Source: Microcaldota archaeon
GTDB taxonomy: Archaea; Micrarchaeota; Micrarchaeia; Micrarchaeales; CABMGC01
Reading direction: 5' to 3'
DNA: 37,941 nt
Assembly: GCA_027334165.1 (NCBI GenBank)
Contig: DAHWXM010000006.1
Location: forward strand, 1-37,941
The position numbers were made by a program, and so were the translations under genes. Of this stretch, positions 7,898-17,762 are shown piece by piece. The notes under the pieces are model-generated. The model did not search any database. It was not told the DNA's origin and saw nothing but the letters and a program-made list of their open reading frames with translations. The stretch's first letter is position 1; the number at the start of each line of letters is the position of its first letter.

Positions 7898-8743
7898 GTG
7901 ATGCTTATGCGCATGGCCATAACGGGTTTGTTGCTTCTAGTGTCAGTGCTTGCGGCACAGTCGGGAGCCATGTATCTCGCGATACAGGGTCCGGTCAACG
8001 GCACGCTCAACAACAACGGCAGCATATATCTAGGGAAGCTAGGACCTGGGGAGAGCTTCTACGTCCTCGCATCCGCATCTACGTCTAACGCGAGCGGCGC
8101 TTACGTCAACATAGGCTGGGACAGGTTCGAAGCGATAGGCCTTCCTAATGGATGGTCCGCACAACCGTCTCCACTCTACGAGAATCCGATGAAGCTCAAA
8201 ATAACCGCTGCGCCGTACGCACAGGACGGTGTTTACAGGCTCGTGCTTCGCGCTGTCAACGTAGGAAACTACTCAAAGCTGGGCAACATAACAGTCAGCG
8301 CGTACGTAAACGTTACACCCAACGTCTTCGAGCTCAACGTGAGCCCGCCCGTGATAAACACAGGAGTGGCACAGCCATCGAATCTTTACATAAGCATAAA
8401 CAACACTGGCATATCCGATGATCCATTCGTCATAAACGCGTACGGACTCCCGGCATGGAACGTTTCAGATGAGGTGATAGCACTTCACAGCACCTCCTCG
8501 GTATTCGTGTATCCTGTCTATGTAAAGGAACCCGGATCATACATGTTCAACCTTACCGTGACGTCGGCATCTAGTCCCTTAATAACAAAGTCGTACGCAA
8601 TAACGCTGAATTCGCAGTCGAGCCTGTCTAACGACTATTATGCGCTGGGCCAGGGAGTCGTGATATCGCCGATAATACTGGAACCGGCGTACAGCGTAAT
8701 GATGCTGCTTTCTGATATCTACAGGCTTGCTTCTGGAAACTGA
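7898..8743 (+). CDS. secreted/surface protein with C-terminal hydrophobic segment
   Basis: N-terminal signal MAITGLLLLVSVLAAQSGA, Asn/Ser/Thr-rich beta-type body. Confidence 0.55.
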   Translation: MMLMRMAITGLLLLVSVLAAQSGAMYLAIQGPVNGTLNNNGSIYLGKLGPGESFYVLASASTSNASGAYVNIGWDRFEAIGLPNGWSAQPSPLYENPMKLKITAAPYAQDGVYRLVLRAVNVGNYSKLGNITVSAYVNVTPNVFELNVSPPVINTGVAQPSNLYISINNTGISDDPFVINAYGLPAWNVSDEVIALHSTSSVFVYPVYVKEPGSYMFNLTVTSASSPLITKSYAITLNSQSSLSNDYYALGQGVVISPIILEPAYSVMMLLSDIYRLASGN

Positions 8744-8760
8744 ACGGAGGTTGTACCAAC

Positions 8761-9450
8761 ATGGCCAAGAAAGAGGAGAAGAGAGGTTCGAGCCTGCTTT
8801 ATGTGAAGGCCCGCACAATGGAGGACATAGCGAGATATGCGTACAGTCCGGACGTCGCACCTAAGAATCTCGTGTGCACGAAGTCAGGGAATTCATTCAG
8901 GCTCGTCGTGTTCGGCGAACACATAAACGATACGGTGATGGCGTATTACGTTGACATCGCTGATGAATCCAATGCGATGCGCTACACGCTGCCGAATTCG
9001 TACGAACGCGAGTCAGCGGTGCTGGCAGTCGGCAATTCTGCAAACGAAAAGAACAGCATGAGCGTGCTAAGGATGGACCTCTCCGTGTTCAAGGAGGAGA
9101 AGGACATAAGCCAGGAGGATATACTTCTCATAATGGTCTCATCGGCCGATGACATAGTTAACACAGTGGCAAGGAGGAGTGCACGGGAGGAGATCTCAAT
9201 GCCGTTATACTCCTTCGAGAGGGACGGAAAGAAATATATCGCCGGCTTTGATTTGGTCGAGGAACTGAACGATGATAGGAAAACCTTTTATTATGCTGTG
9301 CTCCAAGATAAGGAGTGTAAGAGTTTCATCAAGTATAACTATGCTGACAACACTTTCTCTCTGACGAACAGCGTTGATGAGCATGCTTATATCTATCTCA
9401 AGGTAATGAATCTCGAACAGGCGTTTCCATTCTTTAAAGTGCCCGATTAG
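8761..9450 (+). CDS. hypothetical protein; stop codon lies inside tRNA-Asn
   Basis: Intact 229-codon ORF with coding-like composition; TAG at 9448-9450 overlaps the tRNA acceptor region. Confidence 0.55.
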   Translation: MAKKEEKRGSSLLYVKARTMEDIARYAYSPDVAPKNLVCTKSGNSFRLVVFGEHINDTVMAYYVDIADESNAMRYTLPNSYERESAVLAVGNSANEKNSMSVLRMDLSVFKEEKDISQEDILLIMVSSADDIVNTVARRSAREEISMPLYSFERDGKKYIAGFDLVEELNDDRKTFYYAVLQDKECKSFIKYNYADNTFSLTNSVDEHAYIYLKVMNLEQAFPFFKVPD

Positions 9451-9512
9451 CTCAGTGGTAGAGCGCGTGGCTGTTAACCATGAGGTCGCAGGTTCAATCC
9501 CTGCATCGGGCG
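9441..9512 (+). tRNA. tRNA-Asn(GUU)
   Basis: GCCCGAT/ATCGGGC acceptor, GCTC/GAGC D-stem, CGTGG-CTGTTAA-CCATG anticodon arm, GCAGG-TTCAATC-CCTGC T-arm, G73. Confidence 0.96.
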
Positions 9513-9579
9513 ATGCCCTTCAGGTTATACCCCTACGGGACAAGGTATAAATATTCATCGCTGGCACAATGTCACGTCG

Positions 9580-10806
9580 ATGACAAACGACATCGACTAT
9601 TGGCAAAGGATGGCGAACCGCCTCTACGATAGGGTTTTGGCAGACGTGCGCATAATTGCGCAAAATAGGCGCTATCTCGAAGACCACGTAACACTGCTAA
9701 AGGCCAAGAATATGCACCCACGTAGCGTTATACGGCATATCTACGGCATTCTAAAGCTGATGGAGGCCCTGGGTTATGACAAAGACCTGAAAGCGGTAAC
9801 AAAAAAGGATATGGAAAAGGCCGCAGCGTACATAAACTCCTGCGATCCGCCATATAGCATGGAATCCAGGCTCCATTTTCAGGCGGTTTGGAAGGTTTTC
9901 TACAAGGAGCTATTGGGAGAGGGCGTATATCAGCCTCCAGTGACAGCTTGGATGAAGATAACGAACAAAACCAGAAAGAACCTTATGCCAGACAACATAC
10001 TGACTGAACAGGAAATAGTCAGAATGCTCGATTCTGCCATAAACCTCAGGGACAAGTTCTTCCTTAGCCTGTTATACGAAACAGGCTGCAGGATAGGGGA
10101 GATAATGGGAGTCAGGAAGAAGGACTTAGACCTGACAGTGCAGCCAGCAAAGCTCACAATAACAGGAAAGACAGGCTGGAGGAAGGTACCGCTGCTTATG
10201 TCAGTCTCATTAGCGGTAACCTATCTGGATACTATAAAGGACTTAAGGGACGACCAGATAATCTGGAGGCAAATAGGCAGCAGCAAGGGCAAGGACAAGC
10301 CTATGACAGATGATTCCGCAAGGAAGCTCCTAAGGGTTATAGGCCACAGGGCAGGCATTACAAAGCCCATCAACCCTCATGCCTTCAGGAAGGCAAGGGC
10401 ATCCCATCTTGCTAATAAACTTTCAGACCAGCAGCTAAGGGCCTACTTCGGCTGGGTTCCAAGCAGCAATATGGCGGATTACTACATAAGGGTCAGCAAC
10501 ACTGCCCTGGACAACGCCTATATGGAGATAAACGGCCTAGAAGTCAAGAAGGATGCGTCTCAGGCACTACTGAAGCCAAGAATGTGCATACGCTGCAGCT
10601 TCTCTAACAGCCCAGACATGCAGTTCTGTGGAAGGTGCGGCTCTGCGCTTGACACGCAGACAGCAATCCAGATGGACGAAGACAGGAAAAACATAGACAA
10701 TGCGCTAAATGCCTACATAAAGAGTTCAGACCCCAAGGCGCTGAAGGAGGAGCTTTCGCACATGATCCTGAAGCTTGACCGCATGCAGAAGACAAAGAGG
10801 CGTTGA
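9580..10806 (+). CDS. tyrosine recombinase/integrase with C-terminal zinc ribbon
   Basis: LLYETGCRIGEIMGVRKKDL (R), NPHAFRKARASHLA (HxxR), SSNMADYYIRVS (Y); CIRCSFSNSPDMQFCGRCGSAL zinc ribbon. Confidence 0.9.
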   Translation: MTNDIDYWQRMANRLYDRVLADVRIIAQNRRYLEDHVTLLKAKNMHPRSVIRHIYGILKLMEALGYDKDLKAVTKKDMEKAAAYINSCDPPYSMESRLHFQAVWKVFYKELLGEGVYQPPVTAWMKITNKTRKNLMPDNILTEQEIVRMLDSAINLRDKFFLSLLYETGCRIGEIMGVRKKDLDLTVQPAKLTITGKTGWRKVPLLMSVSLAVTYLDTIKDLRDDQIIWRQIGSSKGKDKPMTDDSARKLLRVIGHRAGITKPINPHAFRKARASHLANKLSDQQLRAYFGWVPSSNMADYYIRVSNTALDNAYMEINGLEVKKDASQALLKPRMCIRCSFSNSPDMQFCGRCGSALDTQTAIQMDEDRKNIDNALNAYIKSSDPKALKEELSHMILKLDRMQKTKRR

Positions 10807-10956
10807 CCAGAAATTCATTTAAATAATTTTATTTAAACCGCATACTTTTATTTAAGCAAAAATACTGACGTGAAAACCGATTTCTTATACTGCAGTAAAA
10901 GGCAGATTAGTCGACCGCCTCGACGTCGTTGAGCATTTAAAAATATTCAGTCCCGC

Positions 10957-11154
10957 ATGAACCACATCATGGACGGCGACCCCACAGAAGAGGAAAAAGT
11001 GCGTTGGGCAGAGAGTATCCGTCGTGCAAAAGAGAATCTCAAACAGCTTTCTGAAGAAGAGCAAAACTTCGTCAAGGCGATTATCGCTGAAGTTGAAAAA
11101 CTAAAAGCTATGAAATTACAAAGCCAAGCTGAATATGACAAAGAGGAAGTCTAA
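10957..11154 (+). CDS. small charged hypothetical protein
   Basis: 65-aa ORF, highly charged helical sequence. Confidence 0.4.
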   Translation: MNHIMDGDPTEEEKVRWAESIRRAKENLKQLSEEEQNFVKAIIAEVEKLKAMKLQSQAEYDKEEV

Positions 11155-11161
11155 TGTCATA

Positions 11162-12319
11162 TTAGGGGGCTGTGCTTATGCCCATCTCCTTGAGAGCATC
11201 CTCATACTCCTTTGCTTTGGATTTTACTAGATTGGCATATTCGGTGGCCTTAGATTCATCAAATGAGGACTGGAAAACCTTCTTTATATCATCCACAGAA
11301 CATTGCGTGTAGTCTAACAAGCTGCTGATGTTTAACTGTTGCTTCAGTTTAGACTCCACGTTTAATAACTTTTTCAAATCATCCTGCGGTATCTCTCCAA
11401 AGAACAAGAAAAACGAAGAATCGAAGACAAATTTCCTCACCTGTACTTTCTTCTCCTCCTCCATAGGTATCTTACCAAGTTTTATGTCAGTTCCTATAAG
11501 CTTAGTGAAATCGGCGGGCAGCATATTCTTTCCTATAATACCAATATTACCTCCGCCCATCTTCGCCTTGAATATCAGTATGTTCATATTCAAAAACTTA
11601 GAGTAGTCGCCCTCACCGTATCTTTTGTATAAGAATTCCTTCTGCCTGTCACTTAGCTTATCAAGTTGCTCTTTCCATTCTGTTTCTAACTGGTTTCTAA
11701 GTTCTTTGTATAGCCATTGCTTCAGAAAATTAGGGTTTTGCAACTTCTTAGTTAATCTATTAGCAGTTGTTACGAAAAATGAACTGCGCCTACCCATCCT
11801 TACAAATCCTACTTTCTGTAAGAAAGCTGGATATAATCTTACAAGTCTTACTTTATTAGACACGGGAGCTGGGTTGGCATAACAATATAGGATAAAGGCA
11901 TCAGTTCCTTCAAGATGTTTGGCTACGTCTGCTTGGCTAATTAGTCCTTTATCTACGAGTTTTGCTACCAGATTCACTCTTGCTTTTTGTTGTTCTCCCA
12001 TCTTTTGAGTCATTTCTTTAATAAGTTTAATCTGCTCATCACTAGTCTTTTTCTGATCCTCGCCCTGCTTTTTTAATTCACCGACATTACTTGTAAACTG
12101 AGATTGCAAGGTAGATACGGCAGTACTGAATTCCTTATTTGATGAGGCTTTATCTACAAATTGCAAGCCTCCCATAACTATGATAATTATTCCTATTATC
12201 CAAAGAGGCACTAACGTTGTGTTGAATGTCAAATACTCAAGAATACCTCCAAAAACAATCAGGAGGAGGGACACCCAGTAATTTTTTAGTACTTTTTGGA
12301 GGTTCATTGAGTCTACCAA
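11162..12319 (-). CDS. membrane-anchored coiled-coil protein, last gene of the RM operon
   Basis: Two N-terminal TM helices (WVSLLLIVFGGILEYLTF, LWIIGIIIIVMGGLQF), then a long charged helix; starts 6 bp after the hsdS stop. Confidence 0.6.
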   Translation of the reverse strand: MVDSMNLQKVLKNYWVSLLLIVFGGILEYLTFNTTLVPLWIIGIIIIVMGGLQFVDKASSNKEFSTAVSTLQSQFTSNVGELKKQGEDQKKTSDEQIKLIKEMTQKMGEQQKARVNLVAKLVDKGLISQADVAKHLEGTDAFILYCYANPAPVSNKVRLVRLYPAFLQKVGFVRMGRRSSFFVTTANRLTKKLQNPNFLKQWLYKELRNQLETEWKEQLDKLSDRQKEFLYKRYGEGDYSKFLNMNILIFKAKMGGGNIGIIGKNMLPADFTKLIGTDIKLGKIPMEEEKKVQVRKFVFDSSFFLFFGEIPQDDLKKLLNVESKLKQQLNISSLLDYTQCSVDDIKKVFQSSFDESKATEYANLVKSKAKEYEDALKEMGISTAP

Positions 12320-12325
12320 TAAGGG

Positions 12326-13414
12326 TTAATTTGCAGGATTAAAGTATTTGTTTGATAAAGACTCTAGAAGAAGATTAAGTTTATCCGAAGTAACTATCTG
12401 CGTTTCTCTAATCTTCTCAAAATAAGACATCTTTTGTGAAAATTCCTTTTGAAGTTCCATGGAAGGGACTTTTATTTGCTCCTCTAATAAGTATCTGTAA
12501 TGACGGCTATATCCTCTACTCTCTATACCTACTTCTCTTAATGCGTAGTAAAAGTATTTAGGATCAAATTCTTTTGAAGGTGTTAGCACTTTAACACCAT
12601 CAGCTCCCAAAGCAAATTTAAAATCAATATATTTTAAGCATAAAGTATGGTCACCAAAAAGGATAACTGGTAAATCCCCGTTATATAAAGACTCTTCACT
12701 ATCTGTATAACCTCCGATGAGACTTTTGCCCTGGTCTACTATCGGATATTTGCCACTTTCCGAAAACTTGTTTTTAGGTATCTTTACAATCTTGCATTTC
12801 GGTTTAACTATACAATCTTTTATTAAACGTGTTTTAATTTCTTTAGCAAACGTAAGGTGAAATAAACTTGAAGAATATGAATCGCTCAACTGTATTGCAT
12901 GAATGTTCCTTTCATGGATCTGGTTTACCTTTAACAGGTTGGACGCTATACGTCTTTGTACTTCAAGAGAGGGTACCTGAATAAACAATGTCTCAAAAAA
13001 TTCTTTTGGTACCCTCTGTCTACCAGTTGTACCAGTCATGCTTTTTACGGCAGAATCTCTGATCTCTGGGGTCTTTAGTAAAAAATAAAGCCAGTCCGCA
13101 AGTACCTTTTTAGGTGATATTACTATAAACTCAGTGGATCCTAATCCTACTTCATCTTCTAGTCCTCTCGCTATTGCTACTTTGCCATTTTCTGTGCACG
13201 GAGTTATTCTTGCAAATAATATATCATTCTCTTTGAATCTGCTAAGACCAGAATTCTCACTAGTTTTATTAATAAAATAACTTATTTTTCCTGAAGTTTC
13301 GTCTATTGCAGACATCTCAATAAAATGATTTTTGGAGTTTTTAGTTAAGTTGTATGAGGGGTTTATATCTGCAACTTCAGTCAACTTTCTATATTCGATG
13401 TTATTCCTCATCAT
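12326..13414 (-). CDS. hsdS: type I restriction-modification specificity subunit
   Basis: Two target-recognition-domain-like halves (FKENDILFARITPCTENGKVAI...VPSLEVQRRIASNLLKVNQI; VPSMELQKEFSQKMSYFEKIRE). Confidence 0.9.
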   Translation of the reverse strand: MMRNNIEYRKLTEVADINPSYNLTKNSKNHFIEMSAIDETSGKISYFINKTSENSGLSRFKENDILFARITPCTENGKVAIARGLEDEVGLGSTEFIVISPKKVLADWLYFLLKTPEIRDSAVKSMTGTTGRQRVPKEFFETLFIQVPSLEVQRRIASNLLKVNQIHERNIHAIQLSDSYSSSLFHLTFAKEIKTRLIKDCIVKPKCKIVKIPKNKFSESGKYPIVDQGKSLIGGYTDSEESLYNGDLPVILFGDHTLCLKYIDFKFALGADGVKVLTPSKEFDPKYFYYALREVGIESRGYSRHYRYLLEEQIKVPSMELQKEFSQKMSYFEKIRETQIVTSDKLNLLLESLSNKYFNPAN

Positions 13415-14895
13415 ATCATCTTTTTAAGATTCTTTATATCTTCGACAATTTCCTCCTGTAATTTAAGCGTTTCTTCAAGTATTTTATCTGGGCTGCCTTG
13501 TTTAGAATTAACAACCTTCCTAGGCCTGTATAAGCCTGCAGAAAGCCCAAAATCACGATCCCTGATCTCTTCAAAATTCGCATACCAGCTCTGATCTGAT
13601 AAAGCCTTAGTTTTCCATTTTTCAAGAAGATCTGGTATGTCGTTTTCTTTTACTTGCATAGGTCTTGAACCTAAACTGTACCCTATATTATGAAGTTCGT
13701 AAAACCAGACCCTCTTCGTTGACCCGCCCTTTTTGAATACTAGAACTGATGTTTTCACTCCAGCATACGGCATAAACGCACCGCTTGGCATGGATACTAC
13801 GGCTTGCAAATCGCATTTTTCTAGCAGGTAGCGTCTAATGTCTTTGTGCGCAGCACTATTCCCAAAAAGTAAGCCTTCAGGCACTATTATACCACAACGC
13901 CCTCCATCTTTAAGCAGCTGAACTGCGTATCCTAGAAATAGTATCTCTGTCTTTGTTGCTATGATGGGTAAGTCCTTCTTTATTCTTGTCTTATCTATTC
14001 GACCAGCGAAGGGGGGATTCGTCAAGACAATGTCATACTGCTTGTCTTCTTCCTGCCCATATTCTATTGCAATTGCGTCCTTTCTCTTTACATTCTCTGA
14101 CTCAAGTCCATGTAGAAGTAGGTTCATTCTTGCGAATCTTATCATTCCTTGGTCAACATCGAAGCCGTACAGGGTGCTGTGTTCAAGCTTCTTTCTTTTC
14201 TCATCGTTTAGTAAGTCTCCCCAGTAGGCTTTCCTGTCTTTCAGTGTTGCGGGTCTGGAGTTATTCTTCAATATGTTGAAGTACGAAGCGATAAGGAATC
14301 CTCCTGTACCACATGCAGGGTCGACTACTGTTTCGCCTATTTGCGGGTTTACCATCTCAGTAATGAAGCTTATTAGGTGTCTTGGCGTTCTGAATTGCCC
14401 AAGCTCACCAGCAGCATCCATCTTTGAGAGAAGGTACTCGTAGAGGTCTCCCTTTGTGTCATTATCAAGCATTTCAAGCGGGAATTCATTATCAATCTTC
14501 TGTATCAGGTCATGGAGAACGTCTGGTTTAGTTATCTTCAGTACTGCATCGTGGAAGTATTCTGACACGTCCTCGTTATTGGAGTCCACCTTCGACAGGA
14601 ATGGGAACAGCTCATCTCTGACAAATATCAATAATTCCCTACCGCTTTTGTCCAGCAGCTTGCTCCACCTATACTTGTCGTTTTTGCCACTGAATATAGG
14701 CTTGTATTTATCGCCAAGCAACTCTGCTTTCTCATCATCCCGTTCTTCCAGCATCTTCAAAAACAAAAGATAACTAATTTGCTCTACATGATCGCCAGGA
14801 TTTGGCAATCCCGAAGACCACAGATAATCTCTAAGGCCATCTACCTGGCTCTTTAGTTGCGTTATAGTCATTGCGTTTTCCACGTTTTCTACCAT
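13411..14895 (-). CDS. hsdM: type I restriction-modification N6-adenine methyltransferase subunit
   Basis: DPACGTGGFLIAS SAM motif, VLTNPPFAG NPPF catalytic motif, N-terminal LWSSGLPNPGDHVEQISYLLFLKMLEE. Confidence 0.96.
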   Translation of the reverse strand: MVENVENAMTITQLKSQVDGLRDYLWSSGLPNPGDHVEQISYLLFLKMLEERDDEKAELLGDKYKPIFSGKNDKYRWSKLLDKSGRELLIFVRDELFPFLSKVDSNNEDVSEYFHDAVLKITKPDVLHDLIQKIDNEFPLEMLDNDTKGDLYEYLLSKMDAAGELGQFRTPRHLISFITEMVNPQIGETVVDPACGTGGFLIASYFNILKNNSRPATLKDRKAYWGDLLNDEKRKKLEHSTLYGFDVDQGMIRFARMNLLLHGLESENVKRKDAIAIEYGQEEDKQYDIVLTNPPFAGRIDKTRIKKDLPIIATKTEILFLGYAVQLLKDGGRCGIIVPEGLLFGNSAAHKDIRRYLLEKCDLQAVVSMPSGAFMPYAGVKTSVLVFKKGGSTKRVWFYELHNIGYSLGSRPMQVKENDIPDLLEKWKTKALSDQSWYANFEEIRDRDFGLSAGLYRPRKVVNSKQGSPDKILEETLKLQEEIVEDIKNLKKMI

Positions 14896-17066
14896 TAAAC
14901 CACCTCTAGATTTGGATTTAGCTTAGGGAACACTAGCGTGTTCAGCTCCTCTATTATCTTCCTAAGGTCTCCATCAAACAATGCCTTGGCCCTTGCTATG
15001 CCTCCGATACTGCGTATGGCTGGCTTGTCGAAGTCTGCCATAGAAAGCTGCACTTGATTTACGATGAAACGGTTGGCCAATACCTTAAGGAAGCGCGCCT
15101 GTTCTTGAGTGAAGTTCTTCTGCGTTACATACGACTCGAAGGCACTGTTTACCAACTCCTCTGGGTTAGGGAACTTGTATGCCCCTATTGCGTGTCTGAT
15201 GAACTCTACAAGCGTAGCAAACCGCTGGTCGTAGACTTGCTGCAGGTTTTCCTCATTGAAGAAGTACTTTGGCTGGTTCAACTCTACAGCAAGCTGTTCT
15301 ATCTCTTTCTCATCGACCTTCTCATTATCCTTTATCTTCTTTAGTATCGGATGATCCTTCAACAGCTTCTTTACTGTCATTACGAAGACATCCTGGTATT
15401 CCTTTCTGTCTACTAGCTCACCATTTGTGCCGACCTGTATGACTGCTCTAGATTCTATCTGATCCTGTACGTTTGGCAGTTCTATTGGCTCGTGCGTGCC
15501 TGTAGGTAATCTCCTATGCTCTGCATGGCTGAAGCCAGAGAACAGTATCGCAGCTAGGCCTTTCGGGTCATAGCTCTTGTCCTTGAAGAAGTCAGAGTTG
15601 CCTACAAAGTCCCATAGTATGAATGCCTTCTTCTTTATCCTTTCACATATCCTTGAACCCCTGCCCCTCATTTGCAGATATAGCACAACAGAAGCAGTAG
15701 GCCTCATCATCACAATGTTGATTACTTCTGGACAGTCGAATCCAGTATCAAGCATACCTACTGACACTGCTATCTGCGGATACTTTTCAGTCTTGAACCT
15801 CCTGATTACTCTGTCAGCGAAGATCGTGTCTGAGGTTATGACTTCTGCCATCTTGCCTTGATGCTCTGGATACGCTTCGTTGAGCAGCATTGCCAACCTT
15901 GCGGCATGGCGCTTTGTTACAGCAAACACTATGGTCTTGCCTGGGTTGTCTCCTGCTTTCTGCCTGAATTCCTGAACCCATGCTTTGTTTGTGGCTGGCA
16001 CTATGACCTTTCTCTCCAGATCAAATACATCGTAGTCTTCAGTTTCGTACTTCAGGCCTCGTATAACGATGCCAGTAAGTGCCTTGTATATGTTGTAAGA
16101 GGACAGATATCCGTCCTTTATACCATCTTGGAGTGTGTATGTGTAAGTGGGCTTAAGATAAGTGCAATCAAAGAACTCGTAGGTGTTCCTATCTATCTGC
16201 GGACTTGGTGTTGCTGTCAGACCTAGCTGTATCGCATCAAATCTGGAGAGACAAACCTGCCACTGGCCATAAATAGAACGGTGACACTCGTCTGAAATAA
16301 CAAGGTCAAAGTATGCAGGACTGAACTCTGCATAAGTGTTTACCATTGTCTGCAGCGTGCTTATCGTTATCTCTTTCTCCTGCTTCTTGGCCCCTGATTT
16401 GAGTATATACGTAGAATGGTCGGATAATAGCTGCTTGAATGCGCTCTCTGCTTGATTTGCAAGCTCTGACCTGTCAACTAGAAATAGTACTCTCTTTGCC
16501 CTTCCTGATAGGATAAGACGCTTTACAAGGGCGATAGCCACTCTTGTCTTCCCTGTTCCTGTGGCCATCTCTAGAAGTGCCTTTCTCCTGAGTTGCTCTA
16601 GTTCAGCTTCAAACTTCTTAACTGCATCCATCTGGTATTTCCTGTCTATGATGTGCTCCGTTTCCTTCCAGGGTATACTGGAGAGTGGTACTATGCGCTC
16701 CCTTGCTGCCAACCTGCTTTCTAAGTCTTTCTGTGTAAAGAACCCTGAGACTGGCCTTGCATCAGAACCGCCCTTATAGTCCCAGAAGAGTATCTTCTCC
16801 CCGTTGCTCAAGAATATGAACTCAGCATTATGGGCTTCAGCGTCTTTCTGCGCCTGGCCCTTTGCGCTATACGGCTCAATGTCTGGCTTCTTCGCTTCTA
16901 TGAACGCCAAGACTCTGCCTCTCCTGTCCTTTAGAGTATAGTCCTGTCCACCTGCGACATCGCCACCATAGGTAGATACTTGGCTCTTGTCTTCTATGTC
17001 CCAGCCAGCCTCCTGCAGCTTGCGGTCTATGACTATCCTAGCATCAAACTCTGATTGTTTCATCAT
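14895..17066 (-). CDS. hsdR: type I restriction endonuclease subunit (DEAD/DEAH)
   Basis: DYTLKDRRGRVLAFIEAKKP nuclease motif, LLEMATGTGKTRVAIALVKRL Walker A, VISDECHRS, MRPTASVVLYLQMRGRGSR. Confidence 0.94.
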   Translation of the reverse strand: MMKQSEFDARIVIDRKLQEAGWDIEDKSQVSTYGGDVAGGQDYTLKDRRGRVLAFIEAKKPDIEPYSAKGQAQKDAEAHNAEFIFLSNGEKILFWDYKGGSDARPVSGFFTQKDLESRLAARERIVPLSSIPWKETEHIIDRKYQMDAVKKFEAELEQLRRKALLEMATGTGKTRVAIALVKRLILSGRAKRVLFLVDRSELANQAESAFKQLLSDHSTYILKSGAKKQEKEITISTLQTMVNTYAEFSPAYFDLVISDECHRSIYGQWQVCLSRFDAIQLGLTATPSPQIDRNTYEFFDCTYLKPTYTYTLQDGIKDGYLSSYNIYKALTGIVIRGLKYETEDYDVFDLERKVIVPATNKAWVQEFRQKAGDNPGKTIVFAVTKRHAARLAMLLNEAYPEHQGKMAEVITSDTIFADRVIRRFKTEKYPQIAVSVGMLDTGFDCPEVINIVMMRPTASVVLYLQMRGRGSRICERIKKKAFILWDFVGNSDFFKDKSYDPKGLAAILFSGFSHAEHRRLPTGTHEPIELPNVQDQIESRAVIQVGTNGELVDRKEYQDVFVMTVKKLLKDHPILKKIKDNEKVDEKEIEQLAVELNQPKYFFNEENLQQVYDQRFATLVEFIRHAIGAYKFPNPEELVNSAFESYVTQKNFTQEQARFLKVLANRFIVNQVQLSMADFDKPAIRSIGGIARAKALFDGDLRKIIEELNTLVFPKLNPNLEVV

Positions 17067-17516
17067 TCATCCCTTGTTTAGTCTCTTGATCCCTTTCCTC
17101 ATTGAAGACATAGAATTTGCCTTTGAAGAAGATCCATGCTCCTCCAGGTACGTTTTGCGTGTCTTTAGGCCCATCTGCATGGCTTCCAATACCATTTCTA
17201 CAGTTTCAGCAGAGGTTTCAGCTAGAAGTTCTGAAACACTCTCTGCGCCGTGCGCCCTTAAGCCACTCCACCTGAGCATGTCCTTCCCAGGCACGTACTC
17301 AATCTTGAATGCTTCCAATGGCGCATCTTCAGCTTCGTTGATCCTGTCAGTTATTGCCTTCTTGAAGAACTCGTTTGGTGTGACCCCTTCCTGAGCTAGC
17401 AGTTCACGGAATGTCTGCTTTGTTCCTGAAGGTACCCTAACCGATATGCTAGAATAAGTGATTTTCCTACGGCCAGTATACTGTAAGTCTGTCATAGTAT
17501 AGGGTTTCTCGGCCAA
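17067..17516 (-). CDS. small putative DNA-binding (ribbon-helix-helix-like) protein, first gene of RM operon; start TTG 17516 or ATG 17495
   Basis: RRKITYSSISVRVPSGTKQTFRELLAQEGVTPNEFFKKAITDRI resembles an RHH fold; abuts hsdR. Confidence 0.5.
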   Translation of the reverse strand: MAEKPYTMTDLQYTGRRKITYSSISVRVPSGTKQTFRELLAQEGVTPNEFFKKAITDRINEAEDAPLEAFKIEYVPGKDMLRWSGLRAHGAESVSELLAETSAETVEMVLEAMQMGLKTRKTYLEEHGSSSKANSMSSMRKGIKRLNKG

Positions 17517-17539
17517 GTATTTATGCTTTTCTATTTTTG

Positions 17540-17556
17540 TGTTGACAGTGTCAACA
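17540..17556. promoter_or_regulatory. perfect palindrome TGTTGACA-G-TGTCAACA, candidate operator
   Basis: 8-bp arms around one base in the divergent intergenic region between the RM operon and wHTH-PCNA. Confidence 0.6.
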
Positions 17557-17762
17557 TATAATATTCACATTTTCACTTTTTCACATAGCCCAAGCTAACA
17601 CCCATCGCATTGACTCTACTTCACCCAGAAACAGCAGGCTTCTTGTATAGCGTTGCCCAAAACGCATTTTGCTGTGGATATAACGCAGTACAAACATAAA
17701 TGCCTATCTACGTTTCAAGGTCGTGGACATTCTATAAAAACATTGTCCGCTAATGGTATATC

